DNA of 64,000 nucleotides from Zeimonas arvi (GCF_008039575.1 NZ_VDUY01000004.1:1-64000); one strand, 5' to 3'; shown: positions 17,773 through 28,038, counted from the first letter of the stretch. Made by a program: numbers and translations. The notes: generated by a model not told the origin, from the letters alone.

Positions 17773-18675
17773 ATGTTCGAGAAAGACCTGATGCGGGGAC
17801 ACCGGATCCTGGTGACCGGTGGCGGCACCGGCCTGGGCCGGGCGATGAGCGAGCGCTTCCTGCAGCTCGGCGCCAGCGTCGCGATCTGCGGTCGCCGCAA
17901 GGCGGTGCTCGACGAGGCCGCGCAGCAGATGATGCGCGCGCACGGCGGTGAGGTGACGACCTTCGCGGTGGACATCCGCGACGCGCAGGCGGTCGAGGCG
18001 ATGGTCGACGAGATCTTCGCCGAGGGCCCGCTCACCGGCCTGGTGAACAATGCCGCAGGCAACTTCATCAGCCCCACCGAAGCCTTGTCCTCGCGCGCCT
18101 TCGACGCGATCGCCAACATCGTGTTCCACGGCACCTTCTACGTGACCAACGCGGTCGGCCGGCACTGGATCGACGAGACGCGGCGCGCCGGCGGCTGGAA
18201 GCCCGGCATGCCGATGAACTCGGTGATGTCGATCATCGTGACCTGGGTCGAGAACGGCGGGCCCTTCGTGGTGCCTTCCGCGATGAGCAAGGCCGGCATC
18301 GCCGCGATGACCCGCTCGCTGGCCACCGAATGGGCGCGCTACGGGATCCGGCTCAACGCGATCGGCCCCGGCGAGATCCCCACCGAAGGCATGAGCAAGC
18401 GGCTCAACCCGGGCGAGGAGCCGGGCGCGCGTTCCCGGGCCATGAATCCGATGCGCCGACCGGGCAGCATGGCCGAACTTCAGAACCTGGCGGCGTTCCT
18501 GATGTCGGGCGGCTGCGACTGGCTCACCGGGCAGCTGGTCTTCATGGACGGCGGGAACTACCTGGCCAACGGCGGGAACTTCTATCCGCTGCGCGACTGG
18601 ACCGACGAGCAGTGGCGCGAGGCGCGCGAGCGGATCGAGGCGCATAACGCGCTGGACCGGGCGCAGAGGGGCTGA
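17773..18675 (+). CDS. SDR oxidoreductase, 2,4-dienoyl-CoA reductase-like
   Basis: This 300-aa NAD(P)-binding protein has TGGGTGLG near residues 14-21 and NNAAGNF around 93. The usual YxxxK is replaced by S-A-M-S-K (Ser ~170, Lys ~174), the arrangement of the dienoyl-CoA reductase (DECR) branch; EWARYGIRLNAIGPGEIPTEG and DGGNYL also match that branch. Where DECR has its catalytic Tyr (from my memory of the alignment), this protein has Trp158 in TWVENG. It may reduce an unsaturated acyl-CoA produced by the adjacent CoA ligases, or have drifted. The start at 17773 follows GAGGCAAGG. Confidence 0.8.
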   Translation: MFEKDLMRGHRILVTGGGTGLGRAMSERFLQLGASVAICGRRKAVLDEAAQQMMRAHGGEVTTFAVDIRDAQAVEAMVDEIFAEGPLTGLVNNAAGNFISPTEALSSRAFDAIANIVFHGTFYVTNAVGRHWIDETRRAGGWKPGMPMNSVMSIIVTWVENGGPFVVPSAMSKAGIAAMTRSLATEWARYGIRLNAIGPGEIPTEGMSKRLNPGEEPGARSRAMNPMRRPGSMAELQNLAAFLMSGGCDWLTGQLVFMDGGNYLANGGNFYPLRDWTDEQWREARERIEAHNALDRAQRG

Positions 18676-18709
18676 TAGGCTCGACGGCACCGAAGAAGGA
18701 GAACGCCCC

Positions 18710-18940
18710 ATGGCCGATCAATGGCTGACCACCTTGCTGACCTCGGGACCACAGGAGGGTTTCGAACTGGCCATCAAGCTCGCCCGCATGGGCGTCAAGT
18801 ACACGCAGCCCTCGGCCGAGGTTCGCGACCGGCTGCGCCCCGATTACGCCGAGAATGCCGACAGCCTGACTGCGGTCTCGCAGGTGGTGGCGATCAATTT
18901 CCAGACGATCGCAGCGGCGAACGGCTACTGGCGCGGGTAG
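18710..18940 (+). CDS. Small conserved-looking protein of unknown function (76 aa)
   Basis: I do not recognise this protein. A strong Shine-Dalgarno (AGAAGGAG) sits 10 bp before the ATG, and the gene follows the SDR by 34 bp in the same direction. The product has no signal peptide or membrane segment and appears helical (EGFELAIKLARMGVKYT, LTAVSQVVAINFQTI). Its last 16 bp overlap the 3' end of the convergent acetyltransferase gene. Position at the end of the importer/ligase cluster suggests an accessory role; this is inference only. Confidence 0.65.
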   Translation: MADQWLTTLLTSGPQEGFELAIKLARMGVKYTQPSAEVRDRLRPDYAENADSLTAVSQVVAINFQTIAAANGYWRG

Positions 18941-19500
18941 GCGGCCTGGGGCGAGTCCGGCGCGCTGCGGTCGCCGGCCCCCAGCTCGCGCTGCATCAGC
19001 ACCGTGTCGAGCCAGCTGTCGAACTTCCAGCCGGTGCTGCGCAGCACGCCGGCGAAACGAAAGCCGCAGGCGGCGTGCAGCCCGATCGAGCCGGTATTGC
19101 GGCTGTCGCCGATCACCGCCACCATCTGCCGCAGGCCCGCCGCTTCACAGCGGGCGATCAACTCGTTCAGCAGCCGCTTGCCCACGCCGCTGCGCTGGGC
19201 GGCCGGGTCGACGTAGATCGAGTTCTCGACCGTGAAGCGATAGGCGGGCCGAAGCCGGAAGAAGTTGACGTAGGCATAGCCGAGCACCCGCTCGCGTCCG
19301 TCCGTCTTGCTCACCGCCACCAGGTAGGGGAAGCCGTTGCGCATCACGTCGGCGCGCCGGCGCATCATCTCGACCAGGTCCGGCGGCTCGAGCTCGAAGG
19401 AGCCGCCGCCGTGTCGCACGTGGTGCGCGTAAATCGCCTGGATCGCCCCGAGGTCGTCGTCGTGGCTGTCGCGGATGGCGAGGCTCGCGGGCTGGATCAT
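18925..19500 (-). CDS. GNAT-family N-acetyltransferase (phosphinothricin acetyltransferase-like)
   Basis: This 191-aa protein has the PAT-type GNAT layout: AIRDSHDDDLGAIQAIYAHHV at the start, VLGYAYVNFFRLRPAYRFTVENSIYV in the middle and the acetyl-CoA binding loop VDPAAQRSGVGKRLL at about 97-111 (Q/RxxGxG/A), then VAVIGDSRNTGSIGLH. These enzymes acetylate the amino group of phosphinothricin-like amino acids (for example methionine sulfone/sulfoximine). The 3' end overlaps the 76-aa gene by 16 bp, tail to tail. The natural substrate is not evident. Confidence 0.85.
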   Translation of the reverse strand: MIQPASLAIRDSHDDDLGAIQAIYAHHVRHGGGSFELEPPDLVEMMRRRADVMRNGFPYLVAVSKTDGRERVLGYAYVNFFRLRPAYRFTVENSIYVDPAAQRSGVGKRLLNELIARCEAAGLRQMVAVIGDSRNTGSIGLHAACGFRFAGVLRSTGWKFDSWLDTVLMQRELGAGDRSAPDSPQAAYPRQ

Positions 19501-19533
19501 GGGGCGTCTCCGTGACGATCGTCGTCGGCGGGC

Positions 19534-20454
19534 TCAGGCGGCGCTGGTGTCGGTCAGCCAGCCGGCATCTTCGGCGAGCTGGCCCTGGGCGACAAGCTGG
19601 GCGATGGCGTCGCGGATCGCCTGGTCGGGTGTCATGCCCAGGCGCTGTGCCGCGTGGCGCGGGATCGATGCGGCGCGGATGCGCTCGACGAAGCGCTCGG
19701 TCTCGATCCGCTCCAGGTCGAGCATCAGGTACTTGACCAGCACCTTGAGCCCGTGGCGGGGCTGTCGCGTCGGGTCCTCGCGCAGTGCCCTCAGGCGCGA
19801 GAAGGCGGTGTCGAGCGCGGCAGCCACGTCTGTGAAGGCGGGGCCGTGGCCGGGCAGCACCAGGTCGACCTCCAGCGTGGCGATCAGTTCCAGGATCGCC
19901 TGCTGCTCGTCGTAGCCGGACTCCCCCTCGATCTCGGGGAAGATCACCCCGAAGCCCTGCTCCCACAGGGCGTCTGCCGAGATCAGCAGCCGCGCCGCGC
20001 GGCAGTGGAAGACCAGGCTCTTGGGATCGTGACCGGGCGCCGCGTGCGCGCGCCAGCGCAGCCCGCCCATCACCAGCTCGTCGCCGGGCGAGATGCCGCC
20101 GTGCGCCTCGAAGCGGTCGCAGCGCTGGCCGGTAGCCGCGAATGTAAGCGCCTGCTCGTTCCAGTGGGCCACGTCGGCGAGGCTGGCCTCGGGGACCAGG
20201 GTCCGGCCGCCGAAGCGCTCGGCCAGCATCCGGTTGCCGCCGCAATGGTCCGAATGCAGGTGGGTGTTCACGATGCGCGCGAGCCGGGTGCCGGTCTGCT
20301 CGAGCAGGCGGCCGACGATGGCGGCGGTCATCGGTGCGTGCTTGACGTAGCCGGTGTCGACGATCGTGGCCGCGTCGCCGTCGACCAGGAAGACCTGGTT
20401 GGAGGAGAGCCAGTCGCGCTCGACGAAGCGGACCGTGTCGGGCAGATGGTTCAT
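19534..20454 (-). CDS. Metallo-beta-lactamase-fold hydrolase
   Basis: This 306-aa protein has the zinc-binding HLHSDH motif at residues 65-70, a second ligand in AAPGHDPKS and a third in LPGHGPAF, as in MBL/glyoxalase II-fold hydrolases. A C-terminal winged-helix-like domain follows (about 215-300), as in LACTB2-type proteins. The ATG at 20454 is fixed by the 4-bp overlap (ATGA) with the DUF1289 gene upstream on this strand. It is the last gene of the minus-strand HMG-CoA lyase-DUF1289-MBL string. It may be a thioester or lactone hydrolase; the substrate is unknown. Confidence 0.85.
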   Translation of the reverse strand: MNHLPDTVRFVERDWLSSNQVFLVDGDAATIVDTGYVKHAPMTAAIVGRLLEQTGTRLARIVNTHLHSDHCGGNRMLAERFGGRTLVPEASLADVAHWNEQALTFAATGQRCDRFEAHGGISPGDELVMGGLRWRAHAAPGHDPKSLVFHCRAARLLISADALWEQGFGVIFPEIEGESGYDEQQAILELIATLEVDLVLPGHGPAFTDVAAALDTAFSRLRALREDPTRQPRHGLKVLVKYLMLDLERIETERFVERIRAASIPRHAAQRLGMTPDQAIRDAIAQLVAQGQLAEDAGWLTDTSAA

Positions 20455-20693
20455 CCGCGCGGGCCCGCGGCGGCTGCCTTCGCCACGTCCTTGGCCTCCC
20501 GTCGCTCGGCGATCAGCCGCCAGACCTCGACCCGCTGCTCGGGCGGCATGGCGCCCCAGTTCGCGATCTCGTCGATCGTGCGCAGGCAGCCCACGCACAG
20601 GCCATCGACCGGATCGATCCGGCACACCGAGATGCAAGGCGAGCGGGTGCGCCCCGCAAAGGCGGGGCGGGGCGGCGGCTTGGTCCCGGTCAT
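20451..20693 (-). CDS. DUF1289 Cys-cluster protein
   Basis: This 80-aa protein has the DUF1289 pattern SPCISVC-x7-CVGCLRTIDEI-x-W, with four conserved Cys that could bind a metal or Fe-S cluster, followed by W..I..RR. Family function is unknown. Both ends overlap neighbours by 4 bp (ATGA with the HMG-CoA lyase gene at 20690-20693 and with the MBL gene at 20451-20454), so translation is coupled with both. Confidence 0.85.
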   Translation of the reverse strand: MTGTKPPPRPAFAGRTRSPCISVCRIDPVDGLCVGCLRTIDEIANWGAMPPEQRVEVWRLIAERREAKDVAKAAAAGPRG

Positions 20694-21619
20694 GCGGTGG
20701 CGGCTTCCTGCCGGGCCGCGCGCTTCGCGGCGATCGCGTTGCCGGCGCGCGAGTTGCTGCGCCGGCCGAGCTGCGCCGAGATCCACTGGCCGGCCTCGAC
20801 CAGCGCATCGAGATCCAGCCCCGTCTCGATGCCCAGGCCGTGGAGGAGGTAGACCACGTCCTCGGTGGCCACGTTGCCGGTGGCGCCCCTGGCGAAGGGG
20901 CAGCCGCCCAGGCCGGCGATCGAGGTGTCGAAGCGCTCGATGCCCACCTGCAGGCTGGCCAGCACGTTGGCCACTGCCTGGCCGCAGGTGTCGTGGTAGT
21001 GGCCGGAGATCGCGTCGGCCGGCAGCTCGCGCAGCACCGCCTCGAGCACGCGCTGCACCTGGCCGCCGTTGGCCACGCCGATGGTGTCGGCGATGCCGAT
21101 CTCGTCGCAACCGAGCTCGCGCATCCGCAGCGACACGTCGACCACCGACTCGACGGGCACCTCGCCCTGGTAGGGGCAGCCATAGGCCACCGACACCGCG
21201 GCGCGCAGGCGCAGGCCGTTCGCCTTGGCCGCCTCGGCCACCGGGCGGAAGCGCTCGATGCTCTCGGCGATCGAGCAGTTGATGTTGCGCTGGGAAAAGG
21301 CCTCGCTGGCCGCGCCGAAGATCACGACTTCCTGCGCGCCGGCAGCCAGCGCCGTCTCGAAGCCCTTCATGTTGGGGGTGAGCACCGAGATGCGGCTGCC
21401 GGCCGGCCGCGGGATGCGCGCCATCACCTCGGCCGCGTCGGCCATCTGCGGCACCCACTTCGGCGAGACGAAGGACGTGGCTTCGAGTTGCCGAACGCCC
21501 GCGGCGAGCAAGCGCTCACACAATCCGACCTTCACCTCGGTGGACACCGGTTGCTTCTCGTTCTGCAGGCCGTCGCGCGGACCGACTTCGGTGATCAGGA
21601 CTTTCGTGGGCAGCTTCAT
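20690..21619 (-). CDS. liuE: Hydroxymethylglutaryl-CoA lyase
   Basis: This 309-aa TIM-barrel lyase cleaves HMG-CoA to acetyl-CoA and acetoacetate, the last step of leucine degradation. It shows the VGPRDGLQNE motif (residues 12-21), the metal-binding SGHYHDTCGQAVAN region and the active-site Cys in the loop GLGGCPFARGATGN near residue 235. It lies 150 bp after the 2-hydroxyacid dehydrogenase gene and downstream of the MCC genes on the same strand, completing the pathway. Confidence 0.93.
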   Translation of the reverse strand: MKLPTKVLITEVGPRDGLQNEKQPVSTEVKVGLCERLLAAGVRQLEATSFVSPKWVPQMADAAEVMARIPRPAGSRISVLTPNMKGFETALAAGAQEVVIFGAASEAFSQRNINCSIAESIERFRPVAEAAKANGLRLRAAVSVAYGCPYQGEVPVESVVDVSLRMRELGCDEIGIADTIGVANGGQVQRVLEAVLRELPADAISGHYHDTCGQAVANVLASLQVGIERFDTSIAGLGGCPFARGATGNVATEDVVYLLHGLGIETGLDLDALVEAGQWISAQLGRRSNSRAGNAIAAKRAARQEAATA

Positions 21620-21769
21620 TTGCTTCGGGCTTCCGCTTGCTTGGGCATGCAGCCGGTTCGATTGCCAGGTTCCAATTGTGCCGCTTCGCGCGCGATGCTG
21701 CCCGGGCGGCCCTGATTGCCTCCCCGGCCGCCGCGTTTGCGAAGCCTCCGTGGTTCTGGTCCTGCCGAG

Positions 21770-22699
21770 TCAGTAGCCGCGCTCGCGCAGGACGAGGCCG
21801 CTCACCGGCTCGCCGCGCTCCAGCGCCGTGATCTTGCTCGCCACCTGCCTGGCGGAGATCTCGGGCAGCGTGACTGCCGACACATGTGGCGTGATCCGCA
21901 CCCCGGGATGCGTCCAGAATCGATGCGAGGCCGGCAGCGGTTCCTCGCGAAAGACGTCGAGCGTGGCGCCGGCCAGCCGGCCCGAGTCCAGCGCCGCCAG
22001 CAGCGCCTCGTCGACCACCAGCGCGCCGCGCGCGACGTTCACCAGCCAGGCGCCTTCGGGCAGCCAGGCCAGGCGCCGGGCATCGAACAGGTCCCGGGTG
22101 CCGGGCGTGAGCGGCGCCAGCAGCACCAGCACGCGGCAGCCTTCGAGGAAGGCCTGCAGGCCCCGGCCTTCGTCGAAGCAGTTCACGCCCTCGACCGCCT
22201 TGGGCGAGCGCGAGTAGCCGCGCACCCGATAGCCCAGCGCGGCGAAGGCGCGCGCCACCTGCGCGCCGAGCACGCCCAGGCCGAACACGCCGACCTCGAG
22301 CTCGTCCCGGCGCAGCGAACGAAGCTCCTGCCAGCGGCCTTCGCGCTGCAGGCGCTCGTAGTCGGGCGCGCGCCGCTGCAGGCGCAGCACTTCGTGCAGG
22401 CAGTACTCGACCATCTGCTCGGCCATGCCGGCATCCTCGAGCCGGACCACCGGCAAGGCGGCCGGCAGATCGGGATGGCGCAGCAGGTGGTCCACGCCGG
22501 CGCCGGCGCTGAACAGGGCCCGCAGCCGCGGCTGGCCGGCGAAGAACCCGGACTCCGGGTACCAGCCGACCGCGTAGTCGGCCGGCTCGGCGCCGGGCCG
22601 CCAGCCCTCGACGCGCGCCTGCGGAAGCAGCGCCGACAGCGCGGCGCACCAGCGCTCGCGCGCCTCGGCTTCGGGGTGGGTGATCGCGATCCGGAGCAT
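21770..22699 (-). CDS. ghrA: D-2-hydroxyacid dehydrogenase, glyoxylate/hydroxypyruvate reductase type
   Basis: This 309-aa NAD(P)-dependent dehydrogenase resembles GhrA: the N-terminal lid has ADYAVGWYPESGFF and LFSAGAGVDHLL, the Rossmann loop is FGLGVLGAQVA (about 140-150), the catalytic Arg lies in NVARGALVVD, and the general-base His in ITPHVSAVT. It reduces glyoxylate or hydroxypyruvate. The ATG at 22699 gives the family N-terminus and leaves 5 bp to the MCC alpha stop. Its presence inside the leucine cluster is odd. A link to glyoxylate handling when AceK opens the glyoxylate bypass is speculative. Confidence 0.87.
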   Translation of the reverse strand: MLRIAITHPEAEARERWCAALSALLPQARVEGWRPGAEPADYAVGWYPESGFFAGQPRLRALFSAGAGVDHLLRHPDLPAALPVVRLEDAGMAEQMVEYCLHEVLRLQRRAPDYERLQREGRWQELRSLRRDELEVGVFGLGVLGAQVARAFAALGYRVRGYSRSPKAVEGVNCFDEGRGLQAFLEGCRVLVLLAPLTPGTRDLFDARRLAWLPEGAWLVNVARGALVVDEALLAALDSGRLAGATLDVFREEPLPASHRFWTHPGVRITPHVSAVTLPEISARQVASKITALERGEPVSGLVLRERGY

Positions 22700-22704
22700 C
22701 GGGT

Positions 22705-24735
22705 TCACGCCGGCTCGAAGCCGATCAGCGCGGCGCCCTCGGCGACCTGGTCGCCGACCCGGTAGCGCAGCTCGGTGACCTTGCCGTCGGCCGGTGCGGC
22801 GATCGTGTGCTCCATCTTCATGGCTTCGATGACCACGACCGGCTGGCCGCGCGAAACCCTTGCGCCCGCCTCGACCAGCACCGCGACCACCTTGCCGGGC
22901 ATCGGCGCGCTCAGGCCACCGCCCTCGTGGGCGTCGTCGCCGGCGTGCGCGAGCGGGCCCGCCCAGTGCAGCGCGACCGGTCCGTCGGGCCCGAAGAGGT
23001 GCAGCGTCTCGCCGTCGAGCGCCACGCCGATCTCGAAGGCGCCGTCGCCGGCGAGGCCGCGCAGCGTGCCGGTGCCGGTGTCCAGTCGCAGCGCGGCCAG
23101 ACAGACCGCCTGCTCGCCGGCTCGCACGGTCCATCCTGCCGCAGCGTACTCGACCACGACTTCGTGCTCGGCGCCGGCGAAGCCGAAGCGCATCGGCCGC
23201 GCCAGCCAGGCGCCACCGTGTCGCCAGCCGTCGGTGACCGCCCACGGGTCGCTCGGGCCAGCCGTGGCGGCCGCGCGCTCCAGGGCGATCACGGCCGCGG
23301 CGCCGAGCGCCAGCGTCCGCAGGCCGGGCGCCGCTGGCTCGGGCAGCAGCGTGGCCTTCCGGTGCTCGATCAGGCCGGTGTCCAGTTCGGCGGCGGCGAA
23401 GGCCTGGTCGCGCATCAGCCGCGACAGGAAGGCGGCATTGGTCTGCACGCCCGCCGCCTGCACCCGCGCGAGCGCGCCGGCCATTCGCTGGCGCGCCTCG
23501 GCGCGGTCCCGGCCGTGGCAGATCAGCTTGGCGATCATCGGGTCGTAGTGCGGCGTGATCGCATCGCCCTCGCGCACGCCGCTGTCGACGCGCACGCCGG
23601 CACTGGCGCCGCCGGCGCTCGTCGCGCTGCCGATCGCGAACGATTCGCCGTCGGGCAGGCGCAGCCGCTTCAGCGTGCCGATCGAAGGCAGGAAACCCTT
23701 GTCGGGATTCTCGGCGTAGAGCCTGACCTCGATCGCGTGCCCGTCGATCGACAGCTCGCGCTGCGCCTTCGGCAGCGGCTCGCCGGCGGCGACCCGCAGC
23801 TGCCACTCGACCAGGTCCTGGCCGGTGATCATCTCGGTGACCGGGTGCTCGACCTGCAGCCGGGTGTTCATCTCCATGAACCAGAAGCTGCCGGCCTGGT
23901 CGGCGATGAACTCCACGGTGCCGGCGCCCACGTAGCCGACGGCACGCGCGGCGGCCACCGCGGCGTCGCCCATCGCGGCGCGGCGCTCGGCGGTCATGCC
24001 CGGCGCCGGGGCCTCCTCGATCACCTTCTGGTGGCGGCGCTGCACCGAGCAGTCGCGCTCGAACAGGTGCACGCAGTTGCCGTGGGTGTCGGCGAAGACC
24101 TGGATCTCGATGTGGCGCGGCCGCAGCACGTAGCGCTCGATCAGCACGTGCTCGTCGCCGAAGGCGTTGCGCGCTTCGCGCTGGCAGGAGGCCAGCGCAG
24201 CGGCGAACTGGTCGGCGCGCTCGACGATCCGCATGCCCTTGCCGCCGCCGCCCGCGCTGGCCTTGATCAGCACCGGGAAGCCGATCCGCTCGGCCTCGGC
24301 CGCCAGGAAGACCGGGTCCTGCTCGCTGCCGTGGTAGCCGGGCACCAGGGGCACGCCGGCCTTCTCCATCAGCGCCTTGGCGGCCGACTTGCTGCCCATG
24401 GCCGCGATCGCGTCGGCCGGCGGTCCGATGAAGACCAGTCCGGCGTCGTGCACCGCGCGCGCGAAGGCCTCGTTCTCGGACAGGAAGCCGTAGCCCGGGT
24501 GGATCGCCTGCGCGCTGCAGTGCCTGGCGATCTCCAGGATGCGATCGGCGCGCAGGTAGGACTCGCGTGCCGGCGCCGGCCCCAGCCGGTACGCCTCGTC
24601 GCAGGCCGCCACGTGCTTCGCGCCGGCATCGGCGTCGGAATGGACGGCCACCGTGCGGATGCCCATCCGGCGCGCGGTCGCGGCCACCCTGCAGGCGATC
24701 TCGCCGCGGTTGGCGATCAGGATCTTGTCGAACAT
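22705..24735 (-). CDS. liuD: 3-methylcrotonyl-CoA carboxylase, biotin-containing alpha subunit
   Basis: This 676-aa subunit combines biotin carboxylase (about 1-450: ATP-grasp loop KASAGGGGKGMRIV, the CSVQRRHQKVIEEAPAP region and MEMNTRLQVEHPVTE), a BT/BCCP linker region and a C-terminal biotinyl domain with EAMKMEH (biotin Lys ~640). It carboxylates its own biotin for transfer to methylcrotonyl-CoA by LiuB. The start ATG at 24735 overlaps the stop of the hydratase gene by one base (TGATG). Context with LiuB, LiuC and LiuE points to MCC rather than propionyl- or acetyl-CoA carboxylase. Confidence 0.93.
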   Translation of the reverse strand: MFDKILIANRGEIACRVAATARRMGIRTVAVHSDADAGAKHVAACDEAYRLGPAPARESYLRADRILEIARHCSAQAIHPGYGFLSENEAFARAVHDAGLVFIGPPADAIAAMGSKSAAKALMEKAGVPLVPGYHGSEQDPVFLAAEAERIGFPVLIKASAGGGGKGMRIVERADQFAAALASCQREARNAFGDEHVLIERYVLRPRHIEIQVFADTHGNCVHLFERDCSVQRRHQKVIEEAPAPGMTAERRAAMGDAAVAAARAVGYVGAGTVEFIADQAGSFWFMEMNTRLQVEHPVTEMITGQDLVEWQLRVAAGEPLPKAQRELSIDGHAIEVRLYAENPDKGFLPSIGTLKRLRLPDGESFAIGSATSAGGASAGVRVDSGVREGDAITPHYDPMIAKLICHGRDRAEARQRMAGALARVQAAGVQTNAAFLSRLMRDQAFAAAELDTGLIEHRKATLLPEPAAPGLRTLALGAAAVIALERAAATAGPSDPWAVTDGWRHGGAWLARPMRFGFAGAEHEVVVEYAAAGWTVRAGEQAVCLAALRLDTGTGTLRGLAGDGAFEIGVALDGETLHLFGPDGPVALHWAGPLAHAGDDAHEGGGLSAPMPGKVVAVLVEAGARVSRGQPVVVIEAMKMEHTIAAPADGKVTELRYRVGDQVAEGAALIGFEPA

Positions 24736-25535
24736 CACGCGTTCTCCGGGTCGATGAACCACGACGGCCTGCGCTTCTCGAAGAAGGCAGCCATGCCTTC
24801 CTGCCCGTCGGGGGAGGCGCGCATCGCGGCGATGCGGCGCGCGGTGTCGTCGGTCAGCGCGTCGTCGATCGGCTTGCCGGCCACGTCGCGGATCAGCCGC
24901 TTGGCCTCGCGCAGCGCGGCCGGACTGGCCTGCACCAGGTGGCCGAGGAGCCCGTTGATCGTTCCATCGAGCTCGTCGTCGGGGGAGATGTCGTCGAGCA
25001 GGCCGATCCGCCAGGCTTCCGCTGCGCCGAAGACCTCGGCGGTCAGGGTCCAGCGCCGGGCGTGCGCCGCGCCGATGCGGCCGAGCACGAAGGGGCTGAT
25101 CATGGCAGGCACCAGGCCGAGCTTGACCTCGGACAGGCAGAACTTCGCCTCGTGGCTGCCCACCGCGATGTCGCAGGCCGCGACCAGTCCCATGCCGCCG
25201 GCAAAGGCCGCGCCATGCACCCGCGCGATCACCGGCTTGGGGCTGTCGTGGATCGTGCGCAGCAGGCTGGCGAGCTTGCGCGAGTCCTCGAAGGCCTCCT
25301 CGGGGCTCATCTCGCCGGCGCGCTTCATCCAGTTCAGGTCGCCGCCGGCGCAGAAGGCCTTGCCTTGCCCGGCCAGCACGATCGCGCGGATCGTGTCGTC
25401 GTCGATGGCCGCCTCGAAGGCGTCGGTCAGCTCGGCGATCATCGTGTCGTTCATCGCGTTGCGCACATCGGGCCGGTTCAGCCAGATGAGGGCAATGCCG
25501 GGAGCGAGTTGGGTTTCGATGGTCTGGTAGTTCAT
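24735..25535 (-). CDS. liuC: Methylglutaconyl-CoA hydratase (enoyl-CoA hydratase family)
   Basis: This 266-aa crotonase-fold protein has the oxyanion-hole loops (KAFCAGGDLNWMKR about 58-71 and HGAAFAGGMGLVAACDIAVG about 108-127). It hydrates 3-methylglutaconyl-CoA to HMG-CoA. It sits between the MCC beta and alpha genes, the usual order in liu clusters, and its stop overlaps the alpha start by one base. A 78-bp gap to the MCC beta stop contains a 26-bp duplication of that gene's 3' end. Confidence 0.9.
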   Translation of the reverse strand: MNYQTIETQLAPGIALIWLNRPDVRNAMNDTMIAELTDAFEAAIDDDTIRAIVLAGQGKAFCAGGDLNWMKRAGEMSPEEAFEDSRKLASLLRTIHDSPKPVIARVHGAAFAGGMGLVAACDIAVGSHEAKFCLSEVKLGLVPAMISPFVLGRIGAAHARRWTLTAEVFGAAEAWRIGLLDDISPDDELDGTINGLLGHLVQASPAALREAKRLIRDVAGKPIDDALTDDTARRIAAMRASPDGQEGMAAFFEKRRPSWFIDPENA

Positions 25536-25613
25536 GGCGAAGGTCGGTTCGGTATCGGGTGCGTGAGAGGCCGGAAAGGTCCGGGGCTCAGATGCGGAAC
25601 ACGCCGAAGCGCG

Positions 25614-27221
<1,608 letters not shown>

Positions 27222-27245
27222 CGGATGTCCGTTCGTGTCGGGGGG

Positions 27246-27908
27246 CTATGCGGTCGTCTTCGCCAGGGCAAGGGCCTGGCGCCGGGTCGTGCGTGCGGCG
27301 GCCGCGGGCGGCGCCGATTCCGCGCCGGCGCATTGCAGCGTCAGGCGGGTGTAGGTGTCGATCAGCGCGTGCTTGTCGAGCCGGCCGCCTTCGCGGTACC
27401 AGGCGCCCACGCCGGTGAGCATCGCGAGGATCGCGAAGGTGGCGATGCGCGCGTCGGGCAGCCGGAAGGCGCCGCGCGCGATGCCGTCGCGCAGGATCCC
27501 GGTGAGCAGGTCCTCGTAGCGACGGCGCAGCGCGACCACGCGCGCGCGGTCGGCCGGCGACAGGCTGCGCAGCTCCATGTTGGCCACGAAGGCCTCGCGC
27601 CGGCGCAGCGTGTGCGAGCGGATGTGGAAGGCGACGAAGGCGCGCAGCCGCTCGACCGGGTCGTCGGTGCGCGGCTGGGCCGTGGACCAGCTCTCGAGCA
27701 GGTACTCGAGGTGCTCGACCAGCAGCGCGACCAGCAGCTGCGCCTTGCTGGGGAAGTACCGGTAGATGGTGCCCGGCTGCACGCCGACCTTGTCGGCGAT
27801 CTCGCGCAGCGTGGTCGCCTCGAAGCCGCGCGCCGCGATCAGGGCGACCGCGGCTTCGCGGATCGCTTCCTCGGTGCGGGCGCCGTCGGAGCCGGTGGTT
27901 CGAGCCAT
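27246..27908 (-). CDS. TetR/AcrR-family regulator (LiuQ-like)
   Basis: This 220-aa protein has an N-terminal TetR helix-turn-helix (about residues 33-55, TTLREIADKVGVQPGTIYRY) and an all-helical ligand domain, ending in a basic Ala/Thr-rich tail. It heads the liuB-liuC-liuD block, 24 bp upstream of liuB on the same strand. Betaproteobacterial liu clusters often carry a TetR regulator (LiuQ) besides MerR-type LiuR, and this gene is in that position. A 26-bp imperfect palindrome lies 56 bp upstream of its start, which suggests autoregulation together with the genes downstream. Confidence 0.85.
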   Translation of the reverse strand: MARTTGSDGARTEEAIREAAVALIAARGFEATTLREIADKVGVQPGTIYRYFPSKAQLLVALLVEHLEYLLESWSTAQPRTDDPVERLRAFVAFHIRSHTLRRREAFVANMELRSLSPADRARVVALRRRYEDLLTGILRDGIARGAFRLPDARIATFAILAMLTGVGAWYREGGRLDKHALIDTYTRLTLQCAGAESAPPAAAARTTRRQALALAKTTA

Positions 27909-27963
27909 GGCCTTGGGTGCGTGGGCAGTTCGGGTGTCCCCGGGAAGGGAAAGTATAGTCGAT

Positions 27964-27989
27964 TAATTGAACAGCTGACCGTTTAATTA
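27964..27989. promoter_or_regulatory. TetR-type operator palindrome
   Basis: The half-sites TAATTGAACAG (27964-27974) and CCGTTTAATTA (27979-27989) form an imperfect inverted repeat with the consensus half TAATTRAACRG. The site lies between the GST gene and the start of the TetR-type gene (27908) in an unusually AT-rich patch. Size and symmetry fit a TetR dimer operator. Binding is inferred. Confidence 0.55.
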
Positions 27990-28038
27990 CTTCCGGGCAT
28001 CCGGTGCGCGCGGCTGCCGCGGGCGGGCCGGCTGCCGC

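Noticed and set aside
18925-19500. Antibiotic or herbicide resistance acquisition, from the PAT-like acetyltransferase
   Set aside because: PAT-like GNATs are common housekeeping genes, and there is no mobile element nearby or change in base composition.
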